A stretch of 64,000 nucleotides of DNA from Dechloromonas sp. (GTDB taxonomy: Bacteria > Pseudomonadota > Gammaproteobacteria > Burkholderiales > Rhodocyclaceae), in assembly GCA_011391255.1 (NCBI GenBank), contig JAABQV010000010.1, positions 1 to 64,000 of the forward strand, given 5' to 3'. The notes beneath the pieces were generated by a model. That model was not told the origin of the DNA. It saw nothing but the letters and a program-made list of their open reading frames with translations, and made no database searches. This document shows positions 45,365-54,590 of this stretch, one piece after another. How positions within the stretch are numbered: the stretch's first letter is position 1; the number at the start of each line of letters is the position of its first letter. Made by a program: the position numbers and the translations under genes.

Positions 45365-46585
45365 ATGGACTCCACACTCAGCTCGCCGCCCCCAATTCTC
45401 AGTATTTCAGCCATTAACAGGCTGGTGCGCGAATGCCTGGAAAATGCTTTTCCACTCAGCTGGGTCGCTGGCGAAATCTCCAACCTGACCTACGCGGCCT
45501 CCGGCCACGTTTATTTTTCGCTCAAGGATGCCAATGCGCAGGTACGCTGCGTAATGTGGCGTAACAAGGCGCAGTTGCTTGGTTGGCGGCTGGAGAACGG
45601 GCAAAAAATCGAAGCGCGCGCGCTGGTTTCTTTTTACGAACCACGCGGCGAATTTCAACTCAACATAGAAGCCATCCGCCGTGCCGGTCAGGGTGATTTT
45701 TTCGAGCAGTTTCTCCGCCTCAAGGCCAAGTTGGAAGCCGACGGCCTTTTTGACCCGGCAACCCGCCGGCCGCTACCAGAATACCCGGCCGCCCTGGCCA
45801 TCGTCACCAGCCCGCAGGCCGCCGCCCTGCAGGACGTTCTCAAGACCCTGCGCCGGCGCGCACCGCACCTACCGGTTGAAATTTACCCGACGCCAGTCCA
45901 AGGTGAAGGTGCCGGCGCCAAAATTGCCGCAGCCATTACCCTTGCCGGCCATAGTCAGTGCGATGCGATTATTCTTTGTCGCGGTGGCGGCAGCATCGAA
46001 GACCTCTGGGCCTTTAACGACGAAGCCGTTGCCCGCGCCATCCGGGCGAGCCGGATTCCCGTCGTCAGTGGCGTCGGGCACGAAACCGACTTCACCATCG
46101 CCGACTTCGCTGCCGACCTGCGTGCCGCGACGCCAACCGCTGCTGCTGAATTACTCAGCCCGGATCGCGATGCCTTGCTGACGCAACTTGCCCAACTTGG
46201 TCGCCGCCTGCGCCAGCGAACCAGCCGCTCTTTTGCCGAACGCGGCCAGCAAATCGACTGGCTGGCCAGCCGCCTGAGGCATCCTGCCCAGCGCTTGCAA
46301 CAGCAGCGCGAAAGTCTGCGTCATCATGCTTTTCGGCTGACCAATGCAGTTCGCTGGCAAATATCCGCGCCCAAAATGAAACTAAATGGCTTATCCGCCA
46401 GTCTGAGTCAACTCGATCCGCTCGCGGTATTGACGCGCGGCTATGCGATTGCGCTAGGCCCTGATGGAAATGCGGTGCGCGATGCAAGCAAACTGAAGAT
46501 CGGTAGCGAGCTCCGCCTCAGTTTCGCCAAAGGCAGCGCGCTCAGCACCGTCAATCAGGTTGTCGCAAGTCCGGAAGCTGACTAG
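45365..46585 (+). CDS. xseA: Exodeoxyribonuclease VII large subunit
   Basis: This 406-residue protein begins with an OB-fold (about 10-110, ISAINRLVRECLENAFPLSWVAGEIS and GHVYFSLKDANAQVRCVMWRN). The catalytic region follows (ALAIVTSPQAAALQDVLKTLRRRAP, IILCRGGGSIEDLWAFNDEAVARAI and PVVSGVGHETDFTIADFAADLRAATPTAAAEL, recognised by its GVGHETDFT core), then a long coiled-coil C-terminus. It degrades single-stranded DNA with the small subunit XseB, whose gene is not next to it. It is divergent from exbB. Confidence 0.96.
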   Translation: MDSTLSSPPPILSISAINRLVRECLENAFPLSWVAGEISNLTYAASGHVYFSLKDANAQVRCVMWRNKAQLLGWRLENGQKIEARALVSFYEPRGEFQLNIEAIRRAGQGDFFEQFLRLKAKLEADGLFDPATRRPLPEYPAALAIVTSPQAAALQDVLKTLRRRAPHLPVEIYPTPVQGEGAGAKIAAAITLAGHSQCDAIILCRGGGSIEDLWAFNDEAVARAIRASRIPVVSGVGHETDFTIADFAADLRAATPTAAAELLSPDRDALLTQLAQLGRRLRQRTSRSFAERGQQIDWLASRLRHPAQRLQQQRESLRHHAFRLTNAVRWQISAPKMKLNGLSASLSQLDPLAVLTRGYAIALGPDGNAVRDASKLKIGSELRLSFAKGSALSTVNQVVASPEAD

Positions 46586-46624
46586 AATTTTTGTTTTACC
46601 CCTTAAATACAACGGAGAATTTAA

Positions 46625-47209
46625 ATGGAACATCAACTGCCCGCCCTGACTTTTGCCAAAGACGCCCTCGCACCGCACATGTCGGCCGAGACCTTTGATT
46701 ACCACTACAGTAAGCACCATCAGGCCTATGTCACCAACCTGAACAACCTGATCAAGGGCACCGAATACGAAAACCTCGATCTCGAAGCCATCGTCAAAAA
46801 GGCCCCGGCCGGCGGCGTGTATAACAACGCAGCACAAGTCTGGAACCACACATTCTTCTGGAGCTGCCTGACCCCGAACGGCGGCGGCGCTCCGAAGGGT
46901 GCCCTGGCTGCAGCCATCGACGCCAAGTGGGGTTCGCTGGATGCCTTCAAAACCGCCTTCCAGACCTCGGCTGTCGGCAATTTCGGTTCCGGCTGGACCT
47001 GGCTGGTCAAGAAGGCTGACGGCTCAGTCGACATCGTCAACATGGGCGCCGCCGGCACCCCGCTGACCACCGGCGACAAGGCACTGCTCTGCGTCGATGT
47101 CTGGGAACACGCCTACTACATCGACTACCGCAATATGCGTCCGAAGTTCGTCGAAACCTTCCTCGCTTCTCTGATTAATTGGTCGTTCGTTGAAGCCAAT
47201 TTCGCCTGA
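46625..47209 (+). CDS. sodB: Iron superoxide dismutase
   Basis: This 194-residue protein converts superoxide to peroxide and oxygen. It shows [40 protein letters not shown] and [13 protein letters not shown], giving the three His and one Asp metal ligands. The Gln in AAQVWNH and the overall form point to the iron type. There is no signal peptide. An ACGGAG Shine-Dalgarno lies upstream. Two hairpins follow the stop, and katG is next on the same strand. Confidence 0.95.
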   Translation: MEHQLPALTFAKDALAPHMSAETFDYHYSKHHQAYVTNLNNLIKGTEYENLDLEAIVKKAPAGGVYNNAAQVWNHTFFWSCLTPNGGGAPKGALAAAIDAKWGSLDAFKTAFQTSAVGNFGSGWTWLVKKADGSVDIVNMGAAGTPLTTGDKALLCVDVWEHAYYIDYRNMRPKFVETFLASLINWSFVEANFA

Positions 47210-47225
47210 CAGCTCTTCGGGATAG

Positions 47226-47276
47226 AGGCTCGGAAGACGAGCCTTAGCCAGAAAAGGGAGCTGACAGCTCCCTTTT
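47226..47276 (+). terminator. Tandem hairpins after sodB
   Basis: The first stem, AGGCTCG/CGAGCCT (47226-47244), is followed by a second, stronger one, AAAAGGGAGCT/AGCTCCCTTTT (47252-47276), whose 3' arm supplies a T run. The second is a credible rho-independent terminator, probably also active in the other direction. Confidence 0.85.
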
Positions 47277-47340
47277 CTATTTTCATCTGCCCTACAAAAC
47301 GGATGACGCCTCTCAGCGCCAGTTTTTCGCTTATGCCCAG

Positions 47341-47357
47341 ACTATCGACCCGATAGT
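47341..47357. promoter_or_regulatory. OxyR-like inverted repeat upstream of katG
   Basis: ACTATCG and CGATAGT flank ACC. The CTAT-7-ATAG spacing equals the two central tetrads of the OxyR site. The outer tetrads match poorly (TTAT and TCAA). katG is a classical OxyR target, so the site is plausible but unproven. Confidence 0.4.
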
Positions 47358-47359
47358 GA

Positions 47360-49618
<2,259 letters not shown>

Positions 49619-49690
49619 GGTAGCCAACTGTTGTGCGGTGCATTTCGCTACCGCCCGGCCGGTTTCAAACTTTGGCACCAACTCGACGCC

Positions 49691-49718
49691 AAGCCCTCGC
49701 CGCGGCGAGGGCTTTTTA
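49691..49718 (+). terminator. Terminator between katG and ubiC
   Basis: AAGCCCTCGCC and GGCGAGGGCTT form an 11-bp stem with a two-base loop, followed by TTT. It lies 73 bp after katG and touches the convergent ubiC stop, so it may serve both genes. Confidence 0.88.
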
Positions 49719-50237
49719 TTGTCCGAGTCCGCCAATCCCTGGCAAAAACACCTCAGTCACACATAGCGATTGTTTGCCAAGACGATGCACTGAACGCCGC
49801 GCCCATAACTCAGGTGCGCCGTCCGCCCACGGCCGGGCCCGCTGATAAAGCTTGTCGCGCGCGTCAAGCTTACGGAACCCTAACTGCCCGCGGGCAAAAC
49901 CGGGGTAGTTGAACAGCAAGGAGCCTAAGGAACGGCTGCCCAATCCGGCCAGCCAGCGCTTCAATCGCCCGTTTGTTGCGGTCAACAGCACAGAATGGGC
50001 AAAAATCACCGGCACGCCATCGCACTCGAGCAACACCTCGCGGCCACGGACCAGACGACGGCGAGCGTCTTCGCCATCCACCGGCAAGAGCAAACCGGAT
50101 CGCAAGAGCCGAACGCGAAACTGGCGGCAGTTACGCTGACAACGCGCCGTCAGTGAATCCGGCTCGGTCAACCAGGAGGCCAACGCGGCATCCGGCGTAC
50201 CTTGCAACAACTTGTACTGCCACTGCTGACGAATCAT
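49716..50237 (-). CDS. ubiC: Chorismate--pyruvate lyase
   Basis: This protein of about 173 residues removes pyruvate from chorismate to give 4-hydroxybenzoate, the first step to ubiquinone. Motifs are SWLTEPDSLTARCQRNC near the N-terminus, LECDGVPVIFAHSVL (core Arg/Glu region) and ELWARRSVHRLGKQSLCVTEVFLP at the C-terminus. The ATG at 50237 overlaps the DUF192 stop codon; a GTG one codon earlier is also possible. No ubiA follows it. It contains an exact uptake-like core. Confidence 0.88.
   Translation of the reverse strand: MIRQQWQYKLLQGTPDAALASWLTEPDSLTARCQRNCRQFRVRLLRSGLLLPVDGEDARRRLVRGREVLLECDGVPVIFAHSVLLTATNGRLKRWLAGLGSRSLGSLLFNYPGFARGQLGFRKLDARDKLYQRARPWADGAPELWARRSVHRLGKQSLCVTEVFLPGIGGLGQ
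49975..50006 (+). repeat. Uptake-like motif copy 14 (exact core)
   Basis: Exact GTTGCGGTCAAC (49975-49986, plus), then AGCACAGAATGGGC and AAAAAT; the first tract is weak. It is inside ubiC. Confidence 0.55.
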
Positions 50238-50674
50238 CACTGCGGACGCGGCGCCTTTTCAATACCGTTGATTTTGGCGCCGGCCTTGAGGCCGCGCTGG
50301 GCGAACCACCCGAGATTCATCTCCAGCGCATAGCGCGCCGGCACTTTGGCGCAGTGATTACTTTCGGTCTGCGGCTGCATGTCTTCGATATTGATCACCA
50401 CACCGTCTTCATCGAGAAAGGCAACCGAGAGCGGGATCAGGGTATTGCGCATCCACATGCAGTGGGTGTTTTTCTGCGTAAAGACAAAGAGCATGCCGCG
50501 TTGCGCTGGCATCGCCTTGCGATTCATCAGGCCAACCGTTCGATTCTGCTGATCGGCGGCGACTTCCGCCTCGATACGGTGCATGCCGGCGCTCAATTCC
50601 ATCACCGGCATATCGGCTTGAGCCAGCAAGGCGCAGAAGAGCAACGCGCAGCCGCTCAAGATTTTAGCAATCAT
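50237..50674 (-). CDS. DUF192 periplasmic protein
   Basis: This 145-residue protein has a signal peptide (about residues 1-20, LSGCALLFCALLAQA). A DUF192 domain follows, with QQNRTVGLMNRKAMPAQRGMLFVF, MWMRNTLIPLSVAFLDEDG and CAKVPARYALEMNLGW. DUF192 proteins are widespread and small; their function is not firmly known. It overlaps both ubiC and the small upstream gene through ATGA-type junctions, giving a coupled three-gene unit. Confidence 0.88.
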   Translation of the reverse strand: MIAKILSGCALLFCALLAQADMPVMELSAGMHRIEAEVAADQQNRTVGLMNRKAMPAQRGMLFVFTQKNTHCMWMRNTLIPLSVAFLDEDGVVINIEDMQPQTESNHCAKVPARYALEMNLGWFAQRGLKAGAKINGIEKAPRPQ

Positions 50675-50895
50675 CGCTTTGTCGCTTTCTTGACGGGCTT
50701 GGCTTTTGAGCTGCTGGCCTTTTTCTTGGGCGTTGCCTGGGTTTGTTTTGGCGCCTGACGTTTGACGACCGGTGCTGACTCACTGGTGCTGATCACCACC
50801 GCCGAGGGGTCTTCGGCGGCACGTGGCGCCGCATTTAGCGAAGCGCCGGTTGCCACCAAACTGAGTACCACTACTAATTGAACCAGATGTTTCAT
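50671..50895 (-). CDS. Small secreted lysine-rich protein
   Basis: This 74-residue protein starts with a signal peptide (MKHLVQLVVVLSLVATGASLNA). It ends in a low-complexity Lys/Ala/Ser/Pro tail (TPKKKASSSKAKPVKKATKR). I do not recognise a family. The basic tail could bind nucleic acid or the negatively charged envelope, but that is a guess. An RBS-like GAGGAAAG lies upstream of the 50895 ATG. It is coupled to DUF192 by a 4-base overlap. Confidence 0.65.
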   Translation of the reverse strand: MKHLVQLVVVLSLVATGASLNAAPRAAEDPSAVVISTSESAPVVKRQAPKQTQATPKKKASSSKAKPVKKATKR

Positions 50896-50911
50896 TGCTT
50901 TCCTCAATTCG

Positions 50912-51475
50912 CTATTTCTCAAATTGTTCAAACCCGCCGTCGATCTGTCGCCATTGGCCCAAGCCAAGGCCGTCCAACGTTTGTCCGCCAATCGCGACAC
51001 GAATCAGCCGTAACGTAGGATAACCGATCGCCGCAGTCATCCGTCTCACCTGACGATTCTTGCCTTCACTGATGCGGATCTCCAGCCACGAGGTCGGGAT
51101 TGCGGCGCGAAAGCGGACCGGCGGATCACGCTGCCACAAGCCTTGCGGCTGATCAATCAAGCGGGCTTTAGCCGGCCGCGCGGTAAAGTCGGTAAGTTTG
51201 ATGCCGGCGCGCAATAGATCCAGCGCAGCCTCATCCGGAACACCTTCGACCTGCGCCCAGTAAGTTTTTTCCAGCTTGTGTTTGGGATCAGCGATCTTCG
51301 CCTGCAGCTTGCCGTCATCGGTCAGAATCAGCAGGCCTTCGCTATCGGCATCCAGCCGGCCTGCGACATAAACGCCCTTGAGCGGAATGAACTCGTCGAG
51401 CGCCCGCCACTTGCCTTCGCGCGTAAATTGGCTGAGAACGCCGTAGGGCTTATTGAGGAAGACGAGTTTGGACAC
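50912..51475 (-). CDS. rluE: RsuA/RluE-type rRNA pseudouridine synthase
   Basis: This 187-residue protein is a short RsuA-family synthase without an S4 domain, as in RluE, which modifies 23S rRNA. It begins VFLNKPYGVLSQFTREG and has the catalytic motif VAGRLDADSEGLLILTDDG. YWAQVEGVPDEAALDLLRAG and the C-terminal EIRISEGKNRQVRRMTAAIGYPTLRLIRVAIG stretch (here recognised by EGKNRQVRRM) follow. Assignment to RluE rather than another short family member is by length and form. Confidence 0.85.
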   Translation of the reverse strand: MSKLVFLNKPYGVLSQFTREGKWRALDEFIPLKGVYVAGRLDADSEGLLILTDDGKLQAKIADPKHKLEKTYWAQVEGVPDEAALDLLRAGIKLTDFTARPAKARLIDQPQGLWQRDPPVRFRAAIPTSWLEIRISEGKNRQVRRMTAAIGYPTLRLIRVAIGGQTLDGLGLGQWRQIDGGFEQFEK

Positions 51476-51501
51476 GTGAGCAGGCTAAATCGGCAAGCCG
51501 T

Positions 51502-51533
51502 AATTTTCGCTCATTTTCCCGGTTGACCGCAGC
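51502..51533 (-). repeat. Uptake-like motif copy 15
   Basis: GCTGCGGTCAAC (51533-51522, minus), then CGGG, AAAAT, GAGCG and AAAATT. It lies in the gap between the pseudouridine synthase gene and the Gate-domain gene. Confidence 0.6.
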
Positions 51534-51537
51534 ATTC

Positions 51538-52782
51538 TCAGTGATAGAAGGCGTAAGCGATCAGAATCGCCCCAACGAGGCCGACGGCATCGGCGATCAG
51601 GCCAGCGGCGACGGCGTAGCGGGTTTTGGTAATGCCGACGCTGCCAAAATAGACAGCCAGCACGTAGAAGGTGGTTTCCGTTGAGCCTTGAATGATCGCC
51701 GCCAGCTTGCCCTGGAAGGAATCAACGCCATAGGTCGTCATCACATCAACCATCAGGCCGCGCGCGCCGCTGCCACTCAGCGTTTTCATCAGGCCAACCG
51801 GCAAGGCAGGTACGAAATCGTCATTCATCCCGAGCGCCAGCACGACGCTGCGGATGCCGGCAATAACGTAATCCATGCAGCCAGTGGTGCGAAAGACCGA
51901 AATGGCGACGAGCATGGCGATCAGGTAGGGAATGATCTGGATGGCAACGCCAAAACCTTCCTTGGCGCCGTCGACAAAGCTTTCGTAAACGTCGATGCCG
52001 CGCCAGGCGGCAACGCCGACGAAGAGCACGATGATAGTGAAGATGATGCCGCTGCCAAGGAGGCCTATCATTTGCGCCATTTGCTCGGACGACATGCCGG
52101 ACAGCCAAAAGTACAGCCCGGCCATGAGCGCCGCGAAGCCTCCAAAAAACGCCAGCACCGGCTTGCAGAAGAGGTTAATGCGCTGCCAGATCGCCACAGC
52201 GATCAAGCCGGCACAGAAAGAAACAAAGGTGCCAAGCAGGGTCGGCAGGAAGATATCGGCGGCATTGAAGCCGACCAGACCCTGTTTGATCGCGATGCTC
52301 TGACGGATGGCGATCACCGTCGTCGGGATCAGCGTAATGCCGGCGGTGTTGAGGACCAGAAACATGATCATCGGGTTGCTGGCGGTGTCTTTCTGCGGAT
52401 TGATTTCCTGCAACTCGCGCATCGCCTTGAGGCCGAGCGGCGTCGCCGCGTTATCGAGGCCGAGCATGTTGGCGCTGGCGTTCATGACGATGCTGCCGCT
52501 CGCCGGATGGCCCACCGGAATGTCGGGAAAAACACGTCGAAAGAAGGGCGCGACAACGCGGCTGAAGAGCTCAATCAGCCCACCGCGCTCGCCGATCTTC
52601 ATAATCCCCAGCCAGAGACTCATGATGCCGACGAGGCCGATTGAAATGTCGAAACCGGTCTTGGCCGTATCGAACAAACCGGTCAGTACCCGCGTAAAAA
52701 TATCGAGATCGCCCTGCAGCAATTGCGCCACGGCGGCAACAAAGCCGACCAGGATGAAAGCGACCCAGATTTTATTGAGCAC
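51538..52782 (-). CDS. SpmA/SpmB-like Gate-domain membrane protein (fusion)
   Basis: This 414-residue membrane protein fuses two nucleoside-recognition (Gate) domains. The first half (GISIGLVGIMSLWLGIMKIGERGG-like, seen as LGIMKIGERGG, then NASANMLGLDNAATPLGLKAMRELQ) matches SpmA. The second (RGIDVYESFVDGAKEGF, FRTTGCMDYVIAGI, GSTETTFYVLAVYFGSVGI) matches SpmB. In Bacillus these are separate spore-maturation proteins; fused forms are common in non-sporing proteobacteria. The substrate is unknown, with transport across the inner membrane likely. Confidence 0.9.
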   Translation of the reverse strand: MLNKIWVAFILVGFVAAVAQLLQGDLDIFTRVLTGLFDTAKTGFDISIGLVGIMSLWLGIMKIGERGGLIELFSRVVAPFFRRVFPDIPVGHPASGSIVMNASANMLGLDNAATPLGLKAMRELQEINPQKDTASNPMIMFLVLNTAGITLIPTTVIAIRQSIAIKQGLVGFNAADIFLPTLLGTFVSFCAGLIAVAIWQRINLFCKPVLAFFGGFAALMAGLYFWLSGMSSEQMAQMIGLLGSGIIFTIIVLFVGVAAWRGIDVYESFVDGAKEGFGVAIQIIPYLIAMLVAISVFRTTGCMDYVIAGIRSVVLALGMNDDFVPALPVGLMKTLSGSGARGLMVDVMTTYGVDSFQGKLAAIIQGSTETTFYVLAVYFGSVGITKTRYAVAAGLIADAVGLVGAILIAYAFYH

Positions 52783-52802
52783 AGGCGAAGGGGCAGTAAG
52801 GG

Positions 52803-53561
52803 TTACGGGCTTGCCAGTCTAGCCGGCTCACCAACAACTGTCACCGGCAAACCCCAGTGCTCACGCAGCCGTTCATACTCAAGTATCGGCAACTGCACCA
52901 ACAATGGCACCGCTCGCGCGTCCAGCCAACCGGCAATCGCCGTCATGTCAGCCAGTGACATTGCGGTGCAACCCGCCGTCGGCGTTCCTGCGCTTTGCCA
53001 AACGTGCAAAAAAATGCACGAACCCGCGCCCGCCGCCGGCGGCTCAGCGTTATGCGCAACTACCGCGCCGATGGCATAGCGCTGATCGCTACGCAGCATG
53101 TCCTCGCACGACGCCCAATCACGCTGTGCGACAGCAGATTGATCGACAATCCGGTTGTAATACGCTGAAGCCGGGTCATCAATCGCCTTGAGGTCAGCAG
53201 TGGCAGGCAGATAAGGCAACTTGGCGGCTTGAGCAATCGGGCTATCTAATCCGGCATAACCGAATAGCGCAGATATCGCAAAAATGCCGGCCGGCGCGCA
53301 ACCATCACCCTCACGCTTATCCGGCTCAACACCCTCGACATGCGGATGCCCCCCCCGCCCCCAAGCCAATCCGGACCTGCCAAGGCTTACGGCAAGCGTC
53401 TCGCCAACAGATTTCCAAGCGCTGGTCTTGTTCGTTCGCTCGAAACGTTGCAATTGGGCACTTCGTCCACTCCATGAAGGCGCGAGCACCAAAAGCAGTT
53501 GGCGTGACAGCGCCAATGCAGGGGACTTCCCAAGTTCTAAAGCATGTGTTTTTTTGCCCAT
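52803..53561 (-). CDS. L,D-transpeptidase-like YkuD protein
   Basis: This protein of about 252 residues (ATG at 53561, MGKKTHALE) carries a YkuD-type domain. The early part, SRQLLLVLAPSWSGRSAQLQRFE and SGLAWGRGG, then KREGDGCAPAGIF, is the usual lead-in. The catalytic region is SCIFLHVWQSAGTPTAGCTAMS, with His and the nucleophile Cys present (here split at IFLHVW and TAGCTAM). Such enzymes cross-link or modify peptidoglycan outside the membrane. Yet no signal peptide is visible at this or any upstream start in the frame (open to 53687). Either the true N-terminus was altered or export is unusual. Confidence 0.8.
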   Translation of the reverse strand: MGKKTHALELGKSPALALSRQLLLVLAPSWSGRSAQLQRFERTNKTSAWKSVGETLAVSLGRSGLAWGRGGHPHVEGVEPDKREGDGCAPAGIFAISALFGYAGLDSPIAQAAKLPYLPATADLKAIDDPASAYYNRIVDQSAVAQRDWASCEDMLRSDQRYAIGAVVAHNAEPPAAGAGSCIFLHVWQSAGTPTAGCTAMSLADMTAIAGWLDARAVPLLVQLPILEYERLREHWGLPVTVVGEPARLASP

Positions 53562-53580
53562 TTTTCCAGTTGACCGTAAC
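53551..53580 (-). repeat. Uptake-like motif copy 16
   Basis: GTTACGGTCAAC (53580-53569, minus), then TGG, AAAAA, TGGGC and a run of A. This is the clearest two-tract example. The YkuD gene's ATG falls between its two A tracts. Confidence 0.65.
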
Positions 53581-53729
53581 AGCCCAAGTTTTGAACAATT
53601 TAGCCCAAAATCGACCCATCCAACGACTCCAATGAAGCCTTCCCGAACGCTTTCTCCCAGAATGCTATTGCCCCTAGCCAAAACCACACACTGTGGCGAT
53701 AATGATTCACAAATTTCAAAGAGGTATCT

Positions 53730-54503
53730 ATGGCCGTTGAACTATTCAATGATGGAAAGCACATCGTCCACGCCTTCTACGATCTGGTCGATGACTCGGC
53801 GGCGGGCGCCGTGCAGTGCAATCAGTTTCTGGTCGTCAACAACGGCCACGGTGCACTGATTGATCCGGGCGGCAACATGACTTACAGCGGCCTGCTGATG
53901 GACATGCAGAAACATTTTTCGTCCAAGAATCTCGACTACATCCTCGCCTCGCATCCTGACCCGGACATCATTGCCTCGGTTAACAAGTGGTTCGTCGCCT
54001 CCCATTGCAAAGTAATGATCTCCACCTTGTGGACTCGCTTTGTCCCCCACTTCACCACGGGCAAAGATGTCTCTGATCGCATCCTTGGTATTCCCGATCA
54101 AGGCATGGTGATCCGCCTCGGGGAGAGCAGGATTCTCGCGCTACCAGCGCACTTCATGCACGCTGAAGGCAACTTCCAGTTTTACGATCCGATATCGAAA
54201 ATTCTCTTTTCCGGCGACCTCGGCACGTCGCTGGTGCCGCACGAGAAGGCAGCCGAACCGATTACTGATTTCGCCAGCCACATTCGTTTCATGGAGCCTT
54301 TCCACCGGCGTTACATTGTCACCCGCAAAGTCTGTCGTTTTTGGGCCAACATGGTGCGTCAGCTTGACATCGAGCAGATCGTTCCGCAGCACGGTAGCCG
54401 CTTCGTCGGCAAGCAGGCGATCAATGAATTTATCGCATGGATCGAAGTACAGGATTGCGGCGTCGACCTGATGACTCAGGACAGCTACCGGGTTCCCATG
54501 TAA
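53730..54503 (+). CDS. ODP-type di-iron metallo-beta-lactamase-fold protein
   Basis: This 257-residue protein matches the oxygen-binding di-iron (ODP) branch of the MBL fold, related to flavodiiron proteins but without the flavodoxin domain. Possible iron ligands are in ASHPDPDIIAS (about residues 74-79), PAHFMHAEGNFQFYD, SGDLGTSLV and PQHGSRFVG. There is no signal peptide. Relatives act as oxygen/peroxide sensors or reductases. Nothing beside it supplies electrons, so sensing is as likely as catalysis. The ATG has an AAAGAGG Shine-Dalgarno. The cyanophycin locus starts 87 bp downstream. Confidence 0.85.
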   Translation: MAVELFNDGKHIVHAFYDLVDDSAAGAVQCNQFLVVNNGHGALIDPGGNMTYSGLLMDMQKHFSSKNLDYILASHPDPDIIASVNKWFVASHCKVMISTLWTRFVPHFTTGKDVSDRILGIPDQGMVIRLGESRILALPAHFMHAEGNFQFYDPISKILFSGDLGTSLVPHEKAAEPITDFASHIRFMEPFHRRYIVTRKVCRFWANMVRQLDIEQIVPQHGSRFVGKQAINEFIAWIEVQDCGVDLMTQDSYRVPM

Positions 54504-54578
54504 AGTTTTTCGTAGCGACTCACCGGGAAGACGACATCCGAAGGCTGGCTCTCGCCTGTTGCCAGCCAGCCCTTGCGG

Positions 54579-54584
54579 TATACT
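54579..54584 (+). promoter_or_regulatory. -10 element placing a leaderless start
   Basis: TATACT lies with its last base 7 bases before the A of the ATG at 54591, and no Shine-Dalgarno is visible. Transcription would start at or near the start codon. A clear -35 at 17 bp is not seen. Confidence 0.35.
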
Positions 54585-54590
54585 CTTTTG

